Assembly (NCBI GenBank): GCA_030630445.1
Contig: DAOVNC010000210.1
Coordinates: 1-6,458, forward strand
Direction of reading: 5' to 3'
DNA from: Kiritimatiellales bacterium
GTDB taxonomy: Bacteria > Verrucomicrobiota > Kiritimatiellia > Kiritimatiellales > Pontiellaceae
Length of the DNA stretch: 6,458 nt
The notes beneath the pieces are model-generated. The model had not been told where the DNA came from. It worked only from the letters and a program-made list of their open reading frames with translations, and searched no databases. This document shows, piece after piece, positions 6,367-6,458 of the stretch (within the stretch, counting starts at the first letter, position 1; each line of letters opens with the position of its first letter). The translations under genes were made by a program, and so were the position numbers.

Positions 6367-6458
6367 TTAGTGAGAAAAGATTCTCAAGCCTTAACCAGAA
6401 GAAATCACGTGAGATGTGAGATATCGTAGATAGTACAAGAATTGGTAGCAACATAACA
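6367..6458. other. AT-rich junction segment of unknown origin
   Basis: This right-end segment is about 35% GC, far below the rest of the window, and begins exactly where the upstream sulfatase frame is broken. It holds a small inverted repeat (TGAGAA 6371-6376, TTCTCA 6381-6386) and a tandem heptamer. Short open frames exist on both strands but none is recognisable. It could be the edge of an insertion sequence or other transferred DNA, non-coding sequence, or an assembly join. I see no convincing promoter in it. Confidence 0.55.
6409..6422 (+). repeat. Tandem heptamer GTGAGAT x2
   Basis: Two adjacent identical copies of GTGAGAT inside the AT-rich end segment. Short enough to arise by chance, but it could be part of a terminal or binding sequence of an insertion. 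Confidence 0.5.

Noticed and set aside
6409..6458. Promoter for the operon in the AT-rich end
   Set aside because: TTGTAC-like and TATCTA-like strings exist on the minus strand, but no pair has sensible spacing; AT-rich sequence gives such matches by chance.

Overview
The window reads as part of a polysaccharide-degradation gene cluster, entirely on the minus strand and transcribed right to left. GC content is high (upper fifties percent by eye) except in the last ~90 bases. A PL8 glycosaminoglycan lyase, a GH29 alpha-L-fucosidase and a formylglycine-type sulfatase packed together are typical of marine sulfated-glycan degraders. Together with the style of the repeats, this suggests a PVC-superphylum bacterium (Kiritimatiellota/Pontiella-like, Lentisphaerota or Planctomycetota). 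No marker gene is present, so the taxonomy is inference.

Layout in transcription order. (1) 6458-6367: AT-rich sequence (about 35% GC) unlike the rest, with no recognisable gene. (2) 6366-6160: a start-less C-terminal remnant of another sulfatase-like protein, cut off on its 5' side where the AT-rich sequence begins. (3) 6176-4620: a complete exported sulfatase with the CGPSR formylglycine motif, overlapping the end of the remnant. (4) 4629-4558: a 72-bp palindromic repeat built from four copies of GGCARAAYAATT, which fills the intergenic gap and supplies the sulfatase stop codon. (5) 4551-2770: a complete GH29 alpha-L-fucosidase with an extra C-terminal beta-rich domain and no signal peptide. 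(6) 2773-1: a chondroitin ABC lyase-type PL8 enzyme, running off the left edge with 924 residues visible. Its start codon overlaps the fucosidase stop (ATGA), and an 84-bp palindromic element lies in frame inside its signal-peptide region.

The enzymes suggest a joint substrate: a sulfated, fucose-bearing glycosaminoglycan such as fucosylated chondroitin sulfate of sea cucumbers. The lyase would depolymerise the uronic acid/hexosamine backbone, the sulfatase remove sulfate esters and the fucosidase remove fucose branches. A mixed scavenging cluster for unrelated glycans is the main alternative. The most unusual points are the in-frame palindromic insertion in the lyase leader, the repeat that ends the sulfatase gene, and the sharp compositional junction that truncates the upstream sulfatase.
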